Counted from the first letter of the stretch, positions 43,705-53,630 are shown. The stretch: DNA of 64,000 nucleotides from Streptomyces sp. NBC_01216 (GCF_035994945.1 NZ_CP108678.1:274086-338085); one strand, 5' to 3'. Numbers and translations: made by a program. Notes: generated by a model not told the origin, from the letters alone.

Positions 43705-43910
43705 CAGCTCTCCCAGCCGGGAACCACGACCTACCCCCGACTCCCCGACCAGCCCCGCGCGTGGGCCTCAAAGTCCGGTGTCCGCGTCCAGCAGCACCAT
43801 CCCGCTAAGGGCACCGCCCGCTGTGTTGCGCGTTCTCAGCGACCGCCGCGCTGCCGCCCGGCCGCGCCCCCGGGCCCTGCTCGGCTGGCCCGGGGGCGCT
43901 CCAGAACTGC

Positions 43911-44690
43911 TCAGCGCTGATGCAATCTTTGCCAGGGCTGCGCGGGGCCCTTTGTTTGGTAGAAGCCAACTTGGCTGGCACCGCGCATCTCCTCTTCAGG
44001 CTGGTTTCTCCCCGTGCCCGTGGGGTGTTCGTCGATGTGCACCGAACAACGCCGAACATTGCCGCCCCGCCTGGGCCCGCGCCGCGCCCGGCCCGCTTGC
44101 CGCGTCCGCCGGCTGCGGGCGATCCCGGTGAACGCGTGCAGGCGGCTCTTGCTCATGCCTGCACGGATGCCGCCAACGACGACATCTCGACGTGCGGGCT
44201 CCATCACGTCTGCGGTGCAGGCCTCGTGGTGGGTCATCGCCCAGGAGGTCGCGGCCAGGTCCGCCCAGTGGGTCTTCGGGTGGTGAGGTGGCACGGGGTC
44301 GGTGACGTGGCTGGGGCAGCGGCTACCCGGTCCGGCCGGCGCAGGCTCTGCGCACGCGATGTGCCCGCACAGCTCCCGGACGTACGGCGAGAGTGCGTCC
44401 CCGGCGCAGGCGATACGGCGCGCGGGCTTGGAGCGGGCGGCGCTGGTACTGAGGACGATCCCGCCGGCCGCGCCGTCGTGCCCCTCGACGATGAGCCGCC
44501 GGGTGAGGCACCCGGACCAGTGCTGTGCTACGTGGCCGGCCACCAGCCTCACGGGGCAGCCGGTGCACAGTGCTCTTGCCCGGTTCTGGTCCGCGCCCTC
44601 GACGAACAACTCGTCCGGATCGCCGGTGCGGCAGGCCGCTCGCTCGCCCCAGTCCCTATCGTTCCCGACTTCGGTGGCGCCGTCCGCTGA
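43911..44690 (-). pseudogene. Chimeric gene debris including a WhiB N-terminus
   Basis: From about 44660 leftward the frame encodes RDWGERAACRTGDPDELF, VEGADQNRARALCTGC: the N-terminal half of a WhiB protein closely like that at 10235. No start codon is in frame and the second half (IWGGMTERER) is missing. The frame then passes into an unrelated segment (GGIVLSTSAARSKPARRIAC), then into one like small HTH plasmid proteins (GIRAGMSKSRLHAFTGIARS), and ends in non-coding sequence. It is a mosaic of fused fragments, not a working gene. Confidence 0.6.
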
Positions 44691-44860
44691 ACCATCTGGG
44701 TCTGGTCTCGGCGGGCTTCCCCAACCTCTTCACGGTCACCGGGCCGCTGAGCCCGTCGGTGCTCACCAATATGGGTCGTCTCCATCGAGCAGCACGTGGA
44801 GTGGATCACCGACTGCATCGCCCATCTGCGGAGCAACGGCCTCACGGTCATCATGGAGCC
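44683..44860 (+). pseudogene. Flavin-dependent (Baeyer-Villiger type) monooxygenase fragment
   Basis: LVSAGFPNLFTVTGPLSPSV, then, after a single-base shift near 44775, VVSIEQHVEWITDCIAHLR. This is the conserved C-terminal region of cyclohexanone-monooxygenase-like enzymes (FPNLF...TGPxSPSVLxNM...EQHVxWI). Only about 60 codons remain, with no N-terminus, so it is a remnant of a larger gene removed by deletion or transposition. Confidence 0.75.
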
Positions 44861-45414
44861 CCACCTTCGGGTGACGTGTCCCTTGCGAGCTGGTCCAGGA
44901 CGGCGTCTGGATCTCCGGCGTAGATCAGCATCGGCTCATCCGGTTCCGGGGGTTCGAACCGGTCGAAGAAGTCGTCCAAGGCACTGGGGGTGACTGTGAG
45001 CGCGTTGGCGTCGTCGCGGCGGTTGCGTCGCTCGAGCCTGGCCAGGAGCTCCGGCTTTCCCACGGGGAGGTAGACCAGGAGCAGCCGACCGGCCGCACGC
45101 TCGACAGTGCGCCTCAACTCCTCGCGTTCACGGCGCAGCCAAAGCCCGTGGTCGAGGACGACGTCGCGGCCGGCACGAAGGTGGTCGACGAGTTCGGCCA
45201 GCACCTCCTCGACGACGGGACGTTCCCGTTCGCCGTACTCGTGCTCTGGGTAGTCGATCCCGTAGCGGCCGTGCTGGCGGTGGACTTCCTCATCGACGGA
45301 GAGGCGCACCATGCCCCGTGCGGCGAGCGCCGTGGCCAGGGTTGTCTTGCCTGAGCCGGTGATGCCGATGAGCCCGACGGCGAGCGGCTTGGTCACGATG
45401 GTCGGCCTCTCCAT
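44851..45414 (-). CDS. P-loop kinase (AAA_33-like)
   Basis: A 187-aa protein from ATG 45414. LIGITGSGKTTLATALAARG is a clear Walker A. A second acidic block (VVLDHGLWLRREREELRRTV) and LLLVYLPVGKPELLARLERRN follow as in small phosphotransferases. Substrate unknown; it may be a nucleotide, antibiotic or protein kinase. It sits 3 nt behind the gene at 45418-45891, so the two form an operon. Confidence 0.85.
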   Translation of the reverse strand: MERPTIVTKPLAVGLIGITGSGKTTLATALAARGMVRLSVDEEVHRQHGRYGIDYPEHEYGERERPVVEEVLAELVDHLRAGRDVVLDHGLWLRREREELRRTVERAAGRLLLVYLPVGKPELLARLERRNRRDDANALTVTPSALDDFFDRFEPPEPDEPMLIYAGDPDAVLDQLARDTSPEGGAP

Positions 45415-45417
45415 GCA

Positions 45418-45891
45418 TCACGGCTCACGATCAGGCCGGGAGCGGCGCCATCGCGGCCAGCGCCGGACTCGCCGCAGATCCGGCTTCAGGGCCGTCACCA
45501 CACCGGACTCCGGGGGGCCGGACATGTGCAGCCCGGCCTGCGTAACGATGTCCAAGACGGTGAGCAACTGGTCGTTGGCCTTCGCGATGTCGATGGCCTC
45601 GGGGTCCGCCCAACACCACACCTCGCGCTCGGAGGGGTGCTGCTTGACCGCTCCGGACGCGAACAGAGCGAAGACCGCCCCGTCGATCATCCCGTCCGTG
45701 AGGTGGGTCCGCTCCTGCAGCCATCGACGGGACGGAGCAACGATCTCCCGTGGACCGAGGTCCTCGCGCAGCGGCATTTCCGCGGTCCACGCCCTCACGG
45801 CGTCCAGGACTGTCCGGGTGTTGGCGTAGGCCGCCATGAAGGCTTCGAACTGGCCTTCCTTCTCCGGAGGCACCCCCGCGTACATCGACAT
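45418..45891 (-). CDS. Unknown protein in operon with P-loop kinase
   Basis: A 157-aa soluble protein from ATG 45891. Helical segments (FEAFMAAYANTRTVLDAVRAW; THLTDGMIDGAVFALFASGA) and a basic Arg/Trp-rich end. No family recognised. It might be a regulator or partner of the downstream kinase. Confidence 0.65.
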   Translation of the reverse strand: MSMYAGVPPEKEGQFEAFMAAYANTRTVLDAVRAWTAEMPLREDLGPREIVAPSRRWLQERTHLTDGMIDGAVFALFASGAVKQHPSEREVWCWADPEAIDIAKANDQLLTVLDIVTQAGLHMSGPPESGVVTALKPDLRRVRRWPRWRRSRPDREP

Positions 45892-46038
45892 GAGGCCCAG
45901 GGTATCGAGCGGCCTTCGCGCAACCTTCGCAACCTGGGGGAACGGGCTGCGTCACTGCTTCCTCCCGGGCACCGTTGAGGAAGTGCTGTCTCGGCACACG
46001 GCCGCATCCGAACACGGAGCGAAGGAGCAAGGACGATC

Positions 46039-46320
46039 ATGGGCAGGCACAGCCGTCCCGGGCCATCTGACCAGCCGTCGCGAGCGGTGCCGCAGATCGA
46101 CCCCGCCGACCCGCTCGCCGCCTTCCTGCGGCGCAGGCGGGCACCGATGGACGTCTACCGCCGGCACCGGCCCGCCGGCGGCGGCGCCACACACGTCAGG
46201 CCCGACGAGCCCCGGGTCCTGGAGTCCTGGGACGGCTTCGCCTACGTGCCCGAAGGGACCGCCCCGAACCTCGCCGCCGCCCAGCGGTGGGCCGACGGCC
46301 AGCCGCGGCCGGACGCATGA
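46039..46320 (+). CDS. Small unknown protein (DUF6087-like)
   Basis: A 93-aa protein from ATG 46039, with AAGGAG and a second purine-rich stretch upstream. HVRPDEPRVLESWDGFAYVP matches the core of the gene at 7122-7427. The N-terminus is basic (DPLAAFLRRRRAP). Function unknown; the family seems specific to Streptomyces and relatives. Confidence 0.7.
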   Translation: MGRHSRPGPSDQPSRAVPQIDPADPLAAFLRRRRAPMDVYRRHRPAGGGATHVRPDEPRVLESWDGFAYVPEGTAPNLAAAQRWADGQPRPDA

Positions 46321-46407
46321 CCCCATCGCGCCACCGCCGTGGCCAAGCGCCGGTAGCGTGATCGACCAGACGACGGCCGCCGTGGCCCGCCCCGGGGAGG
46401 ACACACG

Positions 46408-46650
46408 ATGAGCCGGCACGCCACCGCGTACGTATGCGGCCTCGAGATTGCAGACGAGACCGCCCGCACGGTCTTCCTTCTCCTTGCCGAGCGCACCATC
46501 GCGCAAGGGGACCGCCACCACCCAGAAGAGATCCCCGAGACCATGGGCCTCGAACTCCAGGACCACGACATCCCCGCGCTCGCCGAGCAGACCGGACTCG
46601 TACCGGAGGACTTCCGCCAGCAGCTGCGCGAGCTGAAGAAGCACCCGTGA
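46408..46650 (+). CDS. 80-aa unknown protein
   Basis: Starts at ATG 46408 with GGAGG 7 nt upstream. The sequence (GLEIADETARTVFLLLAERT; DIPALAEQTGLVPEDFRQQL) is helical with no motif. It follows the DUF6087-like gene by 87 bp. Confidence 0.6.
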   Translation: MSRHATAYVCGLEIADETARTVFLLLAERTIAQGDRHHPEEIPETMGLELQDHDIPALAEQTGLVPEDFRQQLRELKKHP

Positions 46651-46737
46651 AGCATCATGGCTGTATGAGTGAACCGGCCCTGGCTATCGAGCAACAGATC
46701 CCGGCGCGCACGCATGCCGTCGCACCGCACCCGGCTG

Positions 46738-48213
46738 TCACTGGGTCGGATCATGCTCCGTGGCCGTGAGGAAGCCTTCCAGCGCCGCGACATCCAGGAG
46801 GTCGATCCACGCCATGCCGTCGGACAGGGGGCCCATGTCGGCGGCCAGCAGGTCGGCCGCTTCACCGTCGACGGCGAACACCGCGCGCATCGCTGCCTCG
46901 TGTCGCCGGCGTAGCGGGAGTTCGCCGGGCCCGACCTGGGAGAGCCCGGTCAGGTAGGCGCGGGCGGGCGGGGTGAGGATGACGGCGTGGGAGCGCAGGA
47001 AGTCCTCGAACGTGGCCTCGGCCGGGTCGGCATCGTTGGCCGGGTCGCCGAGCTCGGGGTAGGGAACGTAGCAGTTGTCGAGGAGGATCGCGACGAGGCT
47101 GCATTCCTTGTTCTCGTCCTGGTGCGGCAGGATGCGCCACCCGGTCGCGGACTCGGGGTGGTTCGTCTCGGAGCGGTACTCGGCGCATACCGCTTCCAGC
47201 AGCGACCGCAGCTCGAGCACCACGATGGCTGGGTCGCTCATCACCAGCTTGTCGGGTTGCCGTGGTACCAAGAGCCGGTAGCGCGCCCGTTGGCGCACGG
47301 TTTGTGCCCGCGCGGCGTATTCGACAAGGGTCTGCTCCGCGCCGAACTGCGCTGCGGCCTGGCTCGCCTCGGTACTTCCGGCGTCGGTGTGGAACGTGCC
47401 ATCGGCGGAACGCCAGCCCACGCGCCACCGCCAGCACTCGCAGGAGACGGCCGTCCCGGTTGCCCCCCACACGGGATCGTTCCACGAGATGAGAGGGTGC
47501 CGGTCGACGGTTTCTGCCACGACCTGGGCCTCCAGGGGCTGGGGCGCGCCGGGCACGGGCAGGCGTGCGGTGAGCCGTTCGCCGTCTGCATGCCAGTCCA
47601 GAGGAGCCGGCGGGAGCGCGGAGACGCGCAGCAGGCCGTCACCGAGGCCGGCGAGGCGGATCAGCAGGGCCTTGCGGACGGCATCGGTCTGCCCAGGGTC
47701 CCAGTCGTGCGGATCCACGTGGGCGAACAGCCCGAGCAGCTCGGCCTCCCGGTCACGGCGAGCCTGAGGCAGCATCGCCGGATCAGGCAGCGGCCCGTCC
47801 TTGCGCCAGCCCCGGGCGAGGACGGGTTTGTCGGAGGCCAGAGCGACCTCGCCGCGGGTGAGGGCCATGCCTTCGGCGGCCTCCCGTAGTTCGGTCGCAG
47901 GCAGGGCCGTGACCAGCGCGGCCAGGTCGTCGACGAGGGTGGCGGCCTGCCACGGCGTCGGCGGCAGCGTGATCGGCAGCGCCGGCCACTTCTCGGCCGT
48001 GTCCTGAAGGTCATGGACGTAGAGGCGGACCTCCAGCGGCACCTGATCCAGAGCCGTGAACGCCCCGGCCACCAGCCGTGCCGCGAGGCCGTCGCCGGGC
48101 GCGGGATAGCTGCGGAACGCGCACACCGCGCTGACCAACTCCCGCCCCGTGGAGGCAACCCCGAGCGCCGTGGTGGCCAACCCGGTCCGGGACATGGATG
48201 GGTGTTGGGACAT
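46738..48213 (-). CDS. Large unknown protein
   Basis: About 491 aa from ATG 48213; the ribosome site is unclear. The protein is soluble, helical at the start and more mixed later (RHPLISWNDPVWGATGTAVS; ECWRWRVGWRSADGTFHTD). No family recognised. It lies downstream of the equally unrecognised gene at 48374, both leftward. Confidence 0.6.
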   Translation of the reverse strand: MSQHPSMSRTGLATTALGVASTGRELVSAVCAFRSYPAPGDGLAARLVAGAFTALDQVPLEVRLYVHDLQDTAEKWPALPITLPPTPWQAATLVDDLAALVTALPATELREAAEGMALTRGEVALASDKPVLARGWRKDGPLPDPAMLPQARRDREAELLGLFAHVDPHDWDPGQTDAVRKALLIRLAGLGDGLLRVSALPPAPLDWHADGERLTARLPVPGAPQPLEAQVVAETVDRHPLISWNDPVWGATGTAVSCECWRWRVGWRSADGTFHTDAGSTEASQAAAQFGAEQTLVEYAARAQTVRQRARYRLLVPRQPDKLVMSDPAIVVLELRSLLEAVCAEYRSETNHPESATGWRILPHQDENKECSLVAILLDNCYVPYPELGDPANDADPAEATFEDFLRSHAVILTPPARAYLTGLSQVGPGELPLRRRHEAAMRAVFAVDGEAADLLAADMGPLSDGMAWIDLLDVAALEGFLTATEHDPTQ

Positions 48214-48373
48214 CGCCAGGAGACTCCTGTCGGTCAGAACCTGCTGAGATCCGGCGCGGCGGCCACATACCGGCCGTGCACACCCGGGCATCGAGCATAG
48301 AGCCGCGGAGAAGCAGTACCCGGCCAACTTCGCTTAACACCGCACGTACCGGGACGATGCGGGGTGGCGTCGG

Positions 48374-50170
48374 CTACCCCCAGCGGCCGCGGGGAGCCTC
48401 CGGCACCGGATGCTCCGTACGCCGCCGCAGCGCGTCCCGGTCCAGCCGGGCCGCCTCCTGATCGGCCTGGGCGCGAAGTTCGGCCCAGCCCGCGGGCGGC
48501 GCGGGCTCGAGCACCCGCTCGCCGTCCCAGACCGGCCCCGGCATGTACAGCGCACCGAGCCGCCCGGCCAGGTCCCGCTCCAGCTCACTGGTTGCTCGCA
48601 CGAGCTCCCGGGCCTCCTCACCCCCGTCGCGGACCGCGGCGATGAGACGGTGATCGAACAGGTGGCCCAGCCGCACCTCCCACCAACGGGAATCCTGGTG
48701 GTCCTGACTGAACGGGGCCCGGCACAGGTCGACGGCCGACAACGCCCCGTGCTCGGCCACCCGGGCCAGCACGTCCCGGTGCAGCGCGGTCAGCCGTGGC
48801 ACCTTGCGGGCCTTCTGGACACCGGGGACCTCCTCGACGCCGGCGCGGCGGCGCAGGAGGGTGTGCATGCCGGCCAGGCACGCGTTCTGGTGCCGGGCGC
48901 ACCACCAGCCCTCACGGCCGGAGGTGTCGATCAGTTCCAGCAGCCCCGGGCACACGTCACACAACCGCAGGACGATTGGTTCGTGTCCGTCACTTCCGGA
49001 GCCGTCGCGGTCGTCGCCCGGCCACCACGGTCGCTCCACCGCATCGGTGCGCCCGCACAGCGCGCATCCGGAGGAGTGGATCGGCTCCTCGGGCAGAGTC
49101 CTGCGCAGCTCGCGGACCGCCCGCCACGGCCACACCTCAGCGGTTCCCTGATACTGGAGATCATCGGTCCAGCCCAGGGACAGGCACTGCTCGCACATCC
49201 CGATGGGGGACGAGGCCAGCGGGGCACCGCGCTGGGCGACGCGCGCCGCCTGAACCTGCCGCCCGCACCACGAGCAGCTCTTCAGCGGTACGGCCGTCGG
49301 CCGCTGATAGGGCACGGTCGCCTTCGCGGAAACGGTCAGGTCCCGCTTCTCAGTAAACAGCAGCCGGCCCTCAACTTCCCGCTCTGGGCGGAACATTCGG
49401 ACGACCTTGCTGCGCCCGGCGAGCGCGAGCCGGGTACGCCAGTGGCCGTATCCGACCATGTCCCACACCCGCTCCCGCTCCCCGCGGTCGCGGGCGGCAT
49501 CGCGCAGACGCTGCTCGGCCTTGCGCTGCTCGGCCGGGTCGTCCAGGCGCGGCCGCAGGTCCACGGCGAGGTCGACGTGCAGCAGCGACTCCTGGCCGAG
49601 CTCGGCGTACGGGCCCACCGCACGAATCTCCTTGACCCACCACAGCGTCGCGTCGGGGTCGGCGTTGACGGCCTTGGCGGCCTTGACCACCTTGGAGACC
49701 AGCGCGTCGGCGTTCTTGCGGGTGGACGGCTTGCGGCCGGAGGCGTGGGCCAGGGTCCGCCCGGCGGGGGTCAGCGTCCAGGTCCGGTAGTCGTGGTACT
49801 CGCAGTCGTCGGTCCTGCAGTTGTAGCAGTGCTGGACCTCGTTGAGGTCCTCGGGCGCGGTCAGGTACCCGGCGTCGACGGTCGCGGCCAACAGCGCCAG
49901 GCACCCGCCTCGGTCGAGGTGCACGGCGCGCTGGACATCGCGGATCTGCAGTCCGAAGGGATCGCCGCGCTTGAGCAGGTCGCGGATCTCGCGGGTGGCA
50001 TGGCCCAGAAGCGGAGCGTCCAGGTCCACGACCCGTTCGCCCTCCTGCCGCCCGACGCCGCCGAGTGGCATCAGCGCGGGACCGCGGTCGCCGTCCTCAC
50101 GGGCGTACCGGCCCGCCATCTCTGCGACGAGGCCCGCCATGTCCCGCACCAGTTCCTCCACGCTCTCCAC
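48374..50170 (-). CDS. Cys-rich protein with nucleotidyltransferase-like segment
   Basis: About 598 aa from GTG 50170. Several Cys pairs are visible: HCYNCRTDDCEYH, SCSWCGRQ, GMCEQCLSLG, GCALCGRTD, RLCDVCPG and WWCARHQNAC, consistent with several zinc sites. Near residue 190, AVGPYAE...LLHVDLAVDL has the spacing of an MNT-type nucleotidyltransferase (GSxxxG...DxD) but with altered residues. An N-terminal winged-helix-like part precedes it. It may be a nucleic-acid-linked enzyme; the function is unknown. Confidence 0.6.
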   Translation of the reverse strand: MESVEELVRDMAGLVAEMAGRYAREDGDRGPALMPLGGVGRQEGERVVDLDAPLLGHATREIRDLLKRGDPFGLQIRDVQRAVHLDRGGCLALLAATVDAGYLTAPEDLNEVQHCYNCRTDDCEYHDYRTWTLTPAGRTLAHASGRKPSTRKNADALVSKVVKAAKAVNADPDATLWWVKEIRAVGPYAELGQESLLHVDLAVDLRPRLDDPAEQRKAEQRLRDAARDRGERERVWDMVGYGHWRTRLALAGRSKVVRMFRPEREVEGRLLFTEKRDLTVSAKATVPYQRPTAVPLKSCSWCGRQVQAARVAQRGAPLASSPIGMCEQCLSLGWTDDLQYQGTAEVWPWRAVRELRRTLPEEPIHSSGCALCGRTDAVERPWWPGDDRDGSGSDGHEPIVLRLCDVCPGLLELIDTSGREGWWCARHQNACLAGMHTLLRRRAGVEEVPGVQKARKVPRLTALHRDVLARVAEHGALSAVDLCRAPFSQDHQDSRWWEVRLGHLFDHRLIAAVRDGGEEARELVRATSELERDLAGRLGALYMPGPVWDGERVLEPAPPAGWAELRAQADQEAARLDRDALRRRTEHPVPEAPRGRWG

Positions 50171-50724
50171 TGCACCTCTTCTCTGCGTCCGCGCAGTTGC
50201 GCGAGGAACTCCCCGAAAGGGGCCGGCACACCGCTCGCTCCTTCCAGTACACACCCCGAGCCTATCGGCGCAGGACGATGGTCCATGCCCTCCTGGCGGA
50301 ACGGAGGACGCGCCTGCAGATCCTCGGGCGCCTGCCACGGCCACCCAGCAGATCACCGAAGCCCGGAGAGGCGGCCCAGGACGGCCTCGACTGTCCCGAC
50401 CGCTCCCTCGTCGGCTTGCCGGCTCGGCAACACCATCCTGCCCCAGTGCCGCGATGCCGACCCGGGAGCAGAACACCCTCACCTCCGCCGTGCGCCAGAC
50501 CCCCACCCTGTGCAGCGCCGTTCGCCTGCACGCGGGATCACGAGAATGTCCGCTGGGCTGCCCGAGTCGGCCGTCACCGTCGTCTTCCGGGTGCCGCTCC
50601 CGGTTCGTCTCTCCTGCCCCAGCAGCCACAACTTCCCAATTCTGTGGACTCCTTGACCGCGTTCTGTTCCAGGCGGAGTACAGGGCGGTCGATCAGACCG
50701 ACGACCGACACGAAGGAGAAGACG
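50171..50724. other. Intergenic region with no recognised gene
   Basis: About 554 bp upstream of the PP2C gene and upstream of the Cys-rich gene on the other strand. No convincing frame or strong structure is seen. It should hold divergent promoters for the two genes. Confidence 0.35.
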
Positions 50725-51447
50725 ATGGCCGAGACAGGTGAAGCCCAAGCGGCGGGCACGCAGGCGATCACGGTGGGGATGGCGCGGCGGCCGGGCACCG
50801 AGCCCCCGTGCGGCGACGGGAACGACCTCCAGCGGCGCGGGCAGCGGGTGTGCGCCGCCGTCGTCGACGGCGCAGGCCACGACGCGGCAGTCGTCCGCTA
50901 CGCCCAGGCGGTGCCGCCGGTGATCACCCACATCGGCATGACCATGGGCGGGCTTGCCGCACTGACGACCGCCGGACAGATGGCCCACGCCTACGACACC
51001 CCGCCGCACGCCTCGGCCGTCTACGCCCGCATGGAGCCGGGCCAGCCCACCACGATCCACTGGATCGGCGACTGCCGCGCCTACGCCTGGGACGGCGCCG
51101 CGCTCACCCAGTGGAGCACCGACCAGACCATGGGGCAGTACCTGCGCCGCAACGGTGTGGCCGTGGACCTCGCCGCCGCCCACGACAACTGGTCCAGGAC
51201 CGGACTCGCTCAAGCCGGCGCGGCCATGTGCCGCGAGACACAGATCCCCGAACACGTCCGCCTGGTCCTGCTCGTGACCGACGGCGTCTCGGACCAGGTG
51301 GACATGGAGGCCATGGAGCGGCTGTGCCGCGCGCACGAGACGGATCCCCAGGCCCTGGCCGACGCCCTGACCGCCGCCGCACAGGCCGACGCGGACGGCT
51401 ACCGCGACGACGCCACCGTCATCGCGCTGCTGCGCCCGCCCGCCTGA
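50725..51447 (+). CDS. PP2C-family protein phosphatase-like
   Basis: A 240-aa protein from ATG 50725, with AAGGAG 6 nt upstream. CAAVVDGAGH (motif 2, metal Asp), HWIGDCRAYAW (motif 5 region), LLVTDGVSD (metal Asp) and YRDDATVIAL (last metal Asp) form the PP2C set. The first motif is less clear. It would dephosphorylate Ser/Thr or act as SpoIIE-type switch. No membrane segment. A partner kinase is not adjacent. Confidence 0.85.
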   Translation: MAETGEAQAAGTQAITVGMARRPGTEPPCGDGNDLQRRGQRVCAAVVDGAGHDAAVVRYAQAVPPVITHIGMTMGGLAALTTAGQMAHAYDTPPHASAVYARMEPGQPTTIHWIGDCRAYAWDGAALTQWSTDQTMGQYLRRNGVAVDLAAAHDNWSRTGLAQAGAAMCRETQIPEHVRLVLLVTDGVSDQVDMEAMERLCRAHETDPQALADALTAAAQADADGYRDDATVIALLRPPA

Positions 51448-51815
51448 CGGGCGGGCGTGAGGGATCAGGCGAGATCGACCGGCCAGGCCGTACGGCCTGA
51501 CCGAGGGCGACGGTCCCTCGACCTGGAGCCTGCGGCACATCCCGCCACCCCTGTCCCGGAAGACGCCCGGCGTCCCACGTGGGGAACGCCTTGCCAGATG
51601 ATCTTCGTCCCGAGGCCCACTCGGCGGGACGCCGTCCCCGCACGCGCTCCCCAGAACTCGTCGAGAAGCGCCAGCATCGACCAGCCTCGCCACGTCGGCC
51701 CTCCAAGACGAACTGGACTGCGGCAGCGCGCCGTTGTCGATACGCCCGCGCCCGCTACAGCGGCCACTACGCTGGGTGACGCGCCACGCACCACGCCAGG
51801 CCGACAGGAGAGACG
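51448..51815. other. Intergenic region with no recognised gene
   Basis: About 368 bp between two rightward genes. No credible frame or hairpin is seen. Confidence 0.3.
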
Positions 51816-53027
51816 ATGACCACCCCCACGGTGACTGCCCCTACAGCACCCGACCTCACGAACCTGAGGACCGAGCTCCGTCACCACCACGGCCTGGCCG
51901 ACCTCGATCGGGGCCTTCAGGAATGGCACATCCGCATCCTGGACGGCGACCGCGAGGTGGGAAGCCTGCGCGCAGCTCGCTGCCGGTACTACAACACGGA
52001 CAACCTGGCCGACCGGATGACGGACCACGGCACGCTCTGCGCGATCGTCGCCAGTCGGCTCCTCACCCCGGACGGAGGCTTCTCCGCCGAACTGGAAGAG
52101 GCCGTCGAACAGCCCGGCAACTTCCTGGTCATCGACGCCCTGAACGTGCACGCCCCCTTTGACGACCAGATGGTCGTCACCACCGTCGTCGCCGATGTCA
52201 TCGACCGGCTGACCGACAACTTCTATGCCGTCGTCCTGCCACGCGCGACGCCGGCCGCCGACGCGGACACGAAACTCCTCGCCCAGGCCGGCACCGACCT
52301 CGCCGCCGAAGCCGTCTGCGACGAACTGCAGCTCATCGACACCTGCCTCGCGGCACCCGAGCGCGCCGCAACCCACGCCCGCGAACGCTTTGCCACCCGC
52401 GTCCAGCACCCGCACTGGCACCTCGACGACGAGGAAGAAGGATGGCCGGAAGAGGAAGACGAAGGCGTGCTGACGGCCCGCACTGTCGCGGTGCTGGGTG
52501 TGGCGGGCGAGGAACTGTCCGCTCTGGCCTGGCAGGAAGTGACCGCGCTGGGCGACGAGCCCTTGTCCCCTGGCGCCGGAGGCGTCTTCGGCCAGCTCCC
52601 GGCCATCACCCTGCGCCGGGACGGCCAGTGGCGCAGGCAGATGGCCAGAGCCTTCGACGACCTGACTGGCGACCTGCGTGATGCGGACCGAAACGGCATC
52701 GAGCCACGATGCACGGGCGAGGAGATGGCCCTCCACCTGATGATCGACCGCGCGCGGTCGATCACGACGAATCGGCCGAACGCCGTGCGTGACCTCGTCG
52801 CCGATCTGCCACGAAGGCACGCCGACTACGACTGGGAAGGCTGCTCGGACAACCTCTTCGAGGACCACGACGTGCTGATGCTCTTCGACGCCAGGCTCGA
52901 CGGGATGGAGGACAAGGACAGCGAGATTCACCAGGCCATGGGCATGGTGAACCTCGCAGCCGACGAGTGGTTCGAGCCGTTCCGGGCGGACGATGCCCGC
53001 GACCCCGACCGCGGGTTCCGTAACTGA
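51816..53027 (+). CDS. Large unknown protein
   Basis: A 403-aa protein from ATG 51816. The N-terminal half has strands in a repeating pattern (WHIRILDGDREVGSLRAARC; NFLVIDALNVHAPFDDQMVV); the middle is very acidic, and the end is helical. The first 180 residues could be an acetyltransferase-like or single-domain fold but no motif proves it. Function unknown. Confidence 0.6.
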   Translation: MTTPTVTAPTAPDLTNLRTELRHHHGLADLDRGLQEWHIRILDGDREVGSLRAARCRYYNTDNLADRMTDHGTLCAIVASRLLTPDGGFSAELEEAVEQPGNFLVIDALNVHAPFDDQMVVTTVVADVIDRLTDNFYAVVLPRATPAADADTKLLAQAGTDLAAEAVCDELQLIDTCLAAPERAATHARERFATRVQHPHWHLDDEEEGWPEEEDEGVLTARTVAVLGVAGEELSALAWQEVTALGDEPLSPGAGGVFGQLPAITLRRDGQWRRQMARAFDDLTGDLRDADRNGIEPRCTGEEMALHLMIDRARSITTNRPNAVRDLVADLPRRHADYDWEGCSDNLFEDHDVLMLFDARLDGMEDKDSEIHQAMGMVNLAADEWFEPFRADDARDPDRGFRN

Positions 53028-53411
53028 GGCTCCGCCCGCCGGAAGCCGGAATGCCGAACAATCTCGATTCGCAGGGCACTCGCCCTGGCTGAACAGGCGA
53101 AGCCTCGTGCCAGCCCCGGGCGCCGTCGTTCAGGTCGTCCAGGGCGCTGCGCACCTTGTCGGGCGCCGCTCGGGCGGACGAGGCGCTGTGCTGCGCAGCG
53201 GCGACGTGCTCGCCGAGGTCCGACATACGGCCGCGACACCGAGAGGCCACCGCGCCGCTCACGCACGTGAGCATCTCAGCAACTCCGACGCTCGCCGTAC
53301 GCCGAGCCCGTCAGCACACGTCGTCGTTGCGGAGACGACTGGCTGATGCCGCGTCAAGCAAGGGTGACCTGATCCCGCCGTCGTGATCAGAGACACCTGT
53401 ACGGTCAGCGA
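53028..53411. other. Intergenic region; possible minus-strand remnant
   Basis: About 384 bp. On the minus strand from 53226 a frame begins MSDLGEHVAAAQHSASSARA and looks coding for about 45 residues, then degenerates into the C-terminus of the gene on the other strand. It may be a truncated gene. No other signal. Confidence 0.35.
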
Positions 53412-53630
53412 GTGGTTTCCAAGGGACGGCACCAGAATTCGGATGTCGCGAATGCGCTCGACCGCGCCAAGCGGGCAGGCTGCACCGTCACGCCGGACAA
53501 GAATGGTCACCGATGGGGGTGGGTGGTCTGCTGCTCCTGCGGAGCGCGCCTCCCCGTCTCCGGCACGCCTAAGAACCCCGGCAACGAGGCGAAGAAGATC
53601 GACCGCTTCGTCCGCGACCACCAGCACTAG
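53412..53630 (+). CDS. HicA-like small protein with zinc motif
   Basis: A 72-aa protein from GTG 53412. ALDRAKRAGCTVTPDKNGHRW, then CCSCGARLPVSGTPKNPGNE, has the HicA-like lay-out: a helix, a conserved Gly-His (GHRWG) and a TPKN...N element, with an added C-x2-C. HicA toxins are RNases. Directly followed by a HicB-like gene with only 11 nt between, so a toxin-antitoxin pair is likely. Confidence 0.6.
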   Translation: MVSKGRHQNSDVANALDRAKRAGCTVTPDKNGHRWGWVVCCSCGARLPVSGTPKNPGNEAKKIDRFVRDHQH

